Assembly: GCF_028389875.1 (NCBI RefSeq)
Contig: NC_084675.1
Coordinates: 20,422,412 to 20,486,411 of the forward strand
Reading direction: 5' to 3'
Origin: Rhea pennata
Taxonomy: Eukaryota; Chordata; Aves; Rheiformes; Rheidae
Length of the DNA stretch: 64,000 nucleotides
In this document: piece after piece, positions 62,501-64,000 of the stretch
Layout of the letters: each line of letters starts with the position of its first letter
How positions within the stretch are numbered: position 1 is the stretch's first letter
The notes under the pieces: model-generated
Database searches by the model: none
What the model was told of the DNA's origin: nothing
Seen by the model: only the letters and a program-made list of their open reading frames with translations
Position numbers and translations under genes: made by a program

Positions 62501-64000
62501 AGCTAGTGGTTACCAAAGAAGGTAAGAAATACTGCTGTGATGTCTGCAAAGCACCAAAAACCTCACTTGCTGTACTTTTCTGTTGTCTTCGGGATACAAA
62601 TCCAAAACTGACACTATTTGAAGTTTTATTCTGTGGAGTATTGTTATTAATTGATAAAAATGAAATATTGAGAATTACCTAAATTAGTTACCTATGACTT
62701 CTTTCCAATTTTTTCTTTTTCTCAACTAAGAGCTGTAATACTACAGTATTAGCTTACCAGTTCAGTGTTGTCTGCCTTGGCCACTATCATAGGCTGTTAT
62801 CCCTTAACAAGTAGTTTAAGCTTCCGTGAATTGCACACAGTGAAACTTCCATAGCAGAACTTGAGACAACAGATAAGGGATTATGCTGTTAATGTGCTTT
62901 CATAGTAAGCAAGAATTAGATATATAAAATTATCATCCTGGAATTGCAAGCAACAGAAAATGTAAGCACAGCAGAATCGTCAGCTTTTAGGGCAGGAGAA
63001 CTGTTAAATTTGCTCGTGTCAACAAGTTTGCACTCGCAGTTTTTTGAACTTCTGTTCAAAAGCAGATTTGGATTGTGGTGGTCACTCTTGTTGCTGCCTG
63101 TCAAAAGGACTTTAAATACTTGCTGCTGGCTTATGGTGTTTCAGTTCTGAATGTTGCCAAAGAGTCAGTTTCCTTAATCAGGGAGGTTAAAGGCAATAAA
63201 CATCCATTAGCTTAAGTACTAATAATTGTCACAAAGGCTGCTGTGGGTTTTCTGATTTGATGTAATTGCCTTCTTAAAGTAGAAATTTCCCAGAGTTCTT
63301 GTCAACATTTACTACTGGAGGAATGTATTAGGGTGAGCATGTACGCGTTTGCTTTTCTTTGTGCTACTGTTAGTAATGGTAGGTACTGTGATCAGAAATT
63401 GCAGTGGGCTAACAGGAATTCCTCACTGAGATTAGCAGCTCTTGACTGTGTGTGCTTACCTGCCTGTACAATATTTGCATGGTAGTATGACTTTACATTT
63501 ATTCTGTTTTTTTTCTATTATTTATTTATTTTTTAAACATTTTCTCTGGCCTAAAAATTGAGGGCTCAGCCAAGAGCCAAAGTGTGTTACAATGTTTTGC
63601 TTTACATACCAAATTTTGTTTATGTTTGTGCTTCAAAATTATTTATTTTATGACAGCTTTTTTTAAAGAAGAATCTGTAATTAATGCACAACAGCTTATT
63701 GTGCTATCTCTGAAGGTCAGCTGCCAAGTATGAGAGTACAATGCGTCAGTGTTTTCAGAGCAGCAAAAAGTTGCAATATCTGATAATGACAGATATCGGT
63801 ACTGGAATACTAGTTCATACAGTATTTTCTGTCTGTCTTAATGGCTGTTTTTCGAATAACAACAGTATAAGTGATTGTGATTGTTTTTACCAATTTTTTT
63901 TGATGGTTCGTAAGAATCTTTTTTCTGGATTTGGAACAAAAGGCAACATATAGTCACATTAGAATACTGACAGAAAATCTATAAGGAAAGACGTGAAGTA

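Larger units (their letters stand above)
56115..64000 (+). other. USP10: USP10 intron 1 (runs off the window)
   Basis: The donor is CAG|GTGGGG at 56114, and no exon encoding the expected next USP10 residues (YIFGDFSPDE in human) was found up to the window end. The first part is still CpG-rich, then AT-rich. It contains a C run (about 56513-56527), a three-copy 35/36-bp tandem repeat (57990-58089), a (GTTTT)n tract near 59475-59502, a C15 run near 59696-59710, and a C-run/A-run pair near 60958-60986. Confidence 0.75.

Overview
The window is nuclear DNA from a vertebrate. It has intron-containing genes with GT-AG junctions, CpG-island promoters, and the conserved gene order COTL1 (minus strand) - KLHL36 (plus) - USP10 (plus). 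This is the order on human chromosome 16q24.1. Spacing is compact, and no Alu, L1, CR1 or LTR copy was recognised by eye, so a sauropsid, most likely a bird, is my inference. The species cannot be named from this sequence alone. No prokaryotic, phage or CRISPR feature is present.

Left flank (1 to about 7.85 kb): no exon was recognised. It holds a TATA-containing orphan CpG island at about 4.7-5.56 kb and a dense ETS/GATA/octamer motif cluster at about 3.95-4.13 kb. In human the next gene on this side is MEAK7 on the minus strand, and the orphan island may be its promoter, but no MEAK7 coding exon is visible.

COTL1 (about 7.85-30.3 kb, minus strand): all four coding exons join into a complete 142-residue coactosin-like protein, the same length as human. 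The short first intron (542 bp) is mostly filled by a roughly 48-bp minisatellite. Its founding unit spans the 3' splice site of exon 2, so the real acceptor is the last in a row of several acceptor-like copies. This is the most unusual structure in the window.

KLHL36 (about 32.4-50 kb, plus strand): it lies head to head with COTL1 across about 2-3 kb. Four coding exons (20 codons, 358 codons, 52 codons plus 2 bases, then the last exon) give a 615-residue BTB-BACK-Kelch protein. A long 3' UTR follows, with several polyadenylation signals.

USP10 (from about 55.9 kb, plus strand, runs off the window): only the promoter CpG island and first coding exon (seven codons, MAVNSAQ) are present; the rest is intron 1. 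The promoter has three NRF1-like dyads exactly 52 bp apart and a perfect TISU/YY1 motif whose ATG opens an eight-codon upstream ORF.

The three genes are not a pathway. COTL1 binds F-actin and 5-lipoxygenase, KLHL36 is a presumed CUL3 substrate adaptor, and USP10 is a deubiquitinase. They share only an old conserved neighbourhood. The long open frames inside the CpG islands are GC artefacts.
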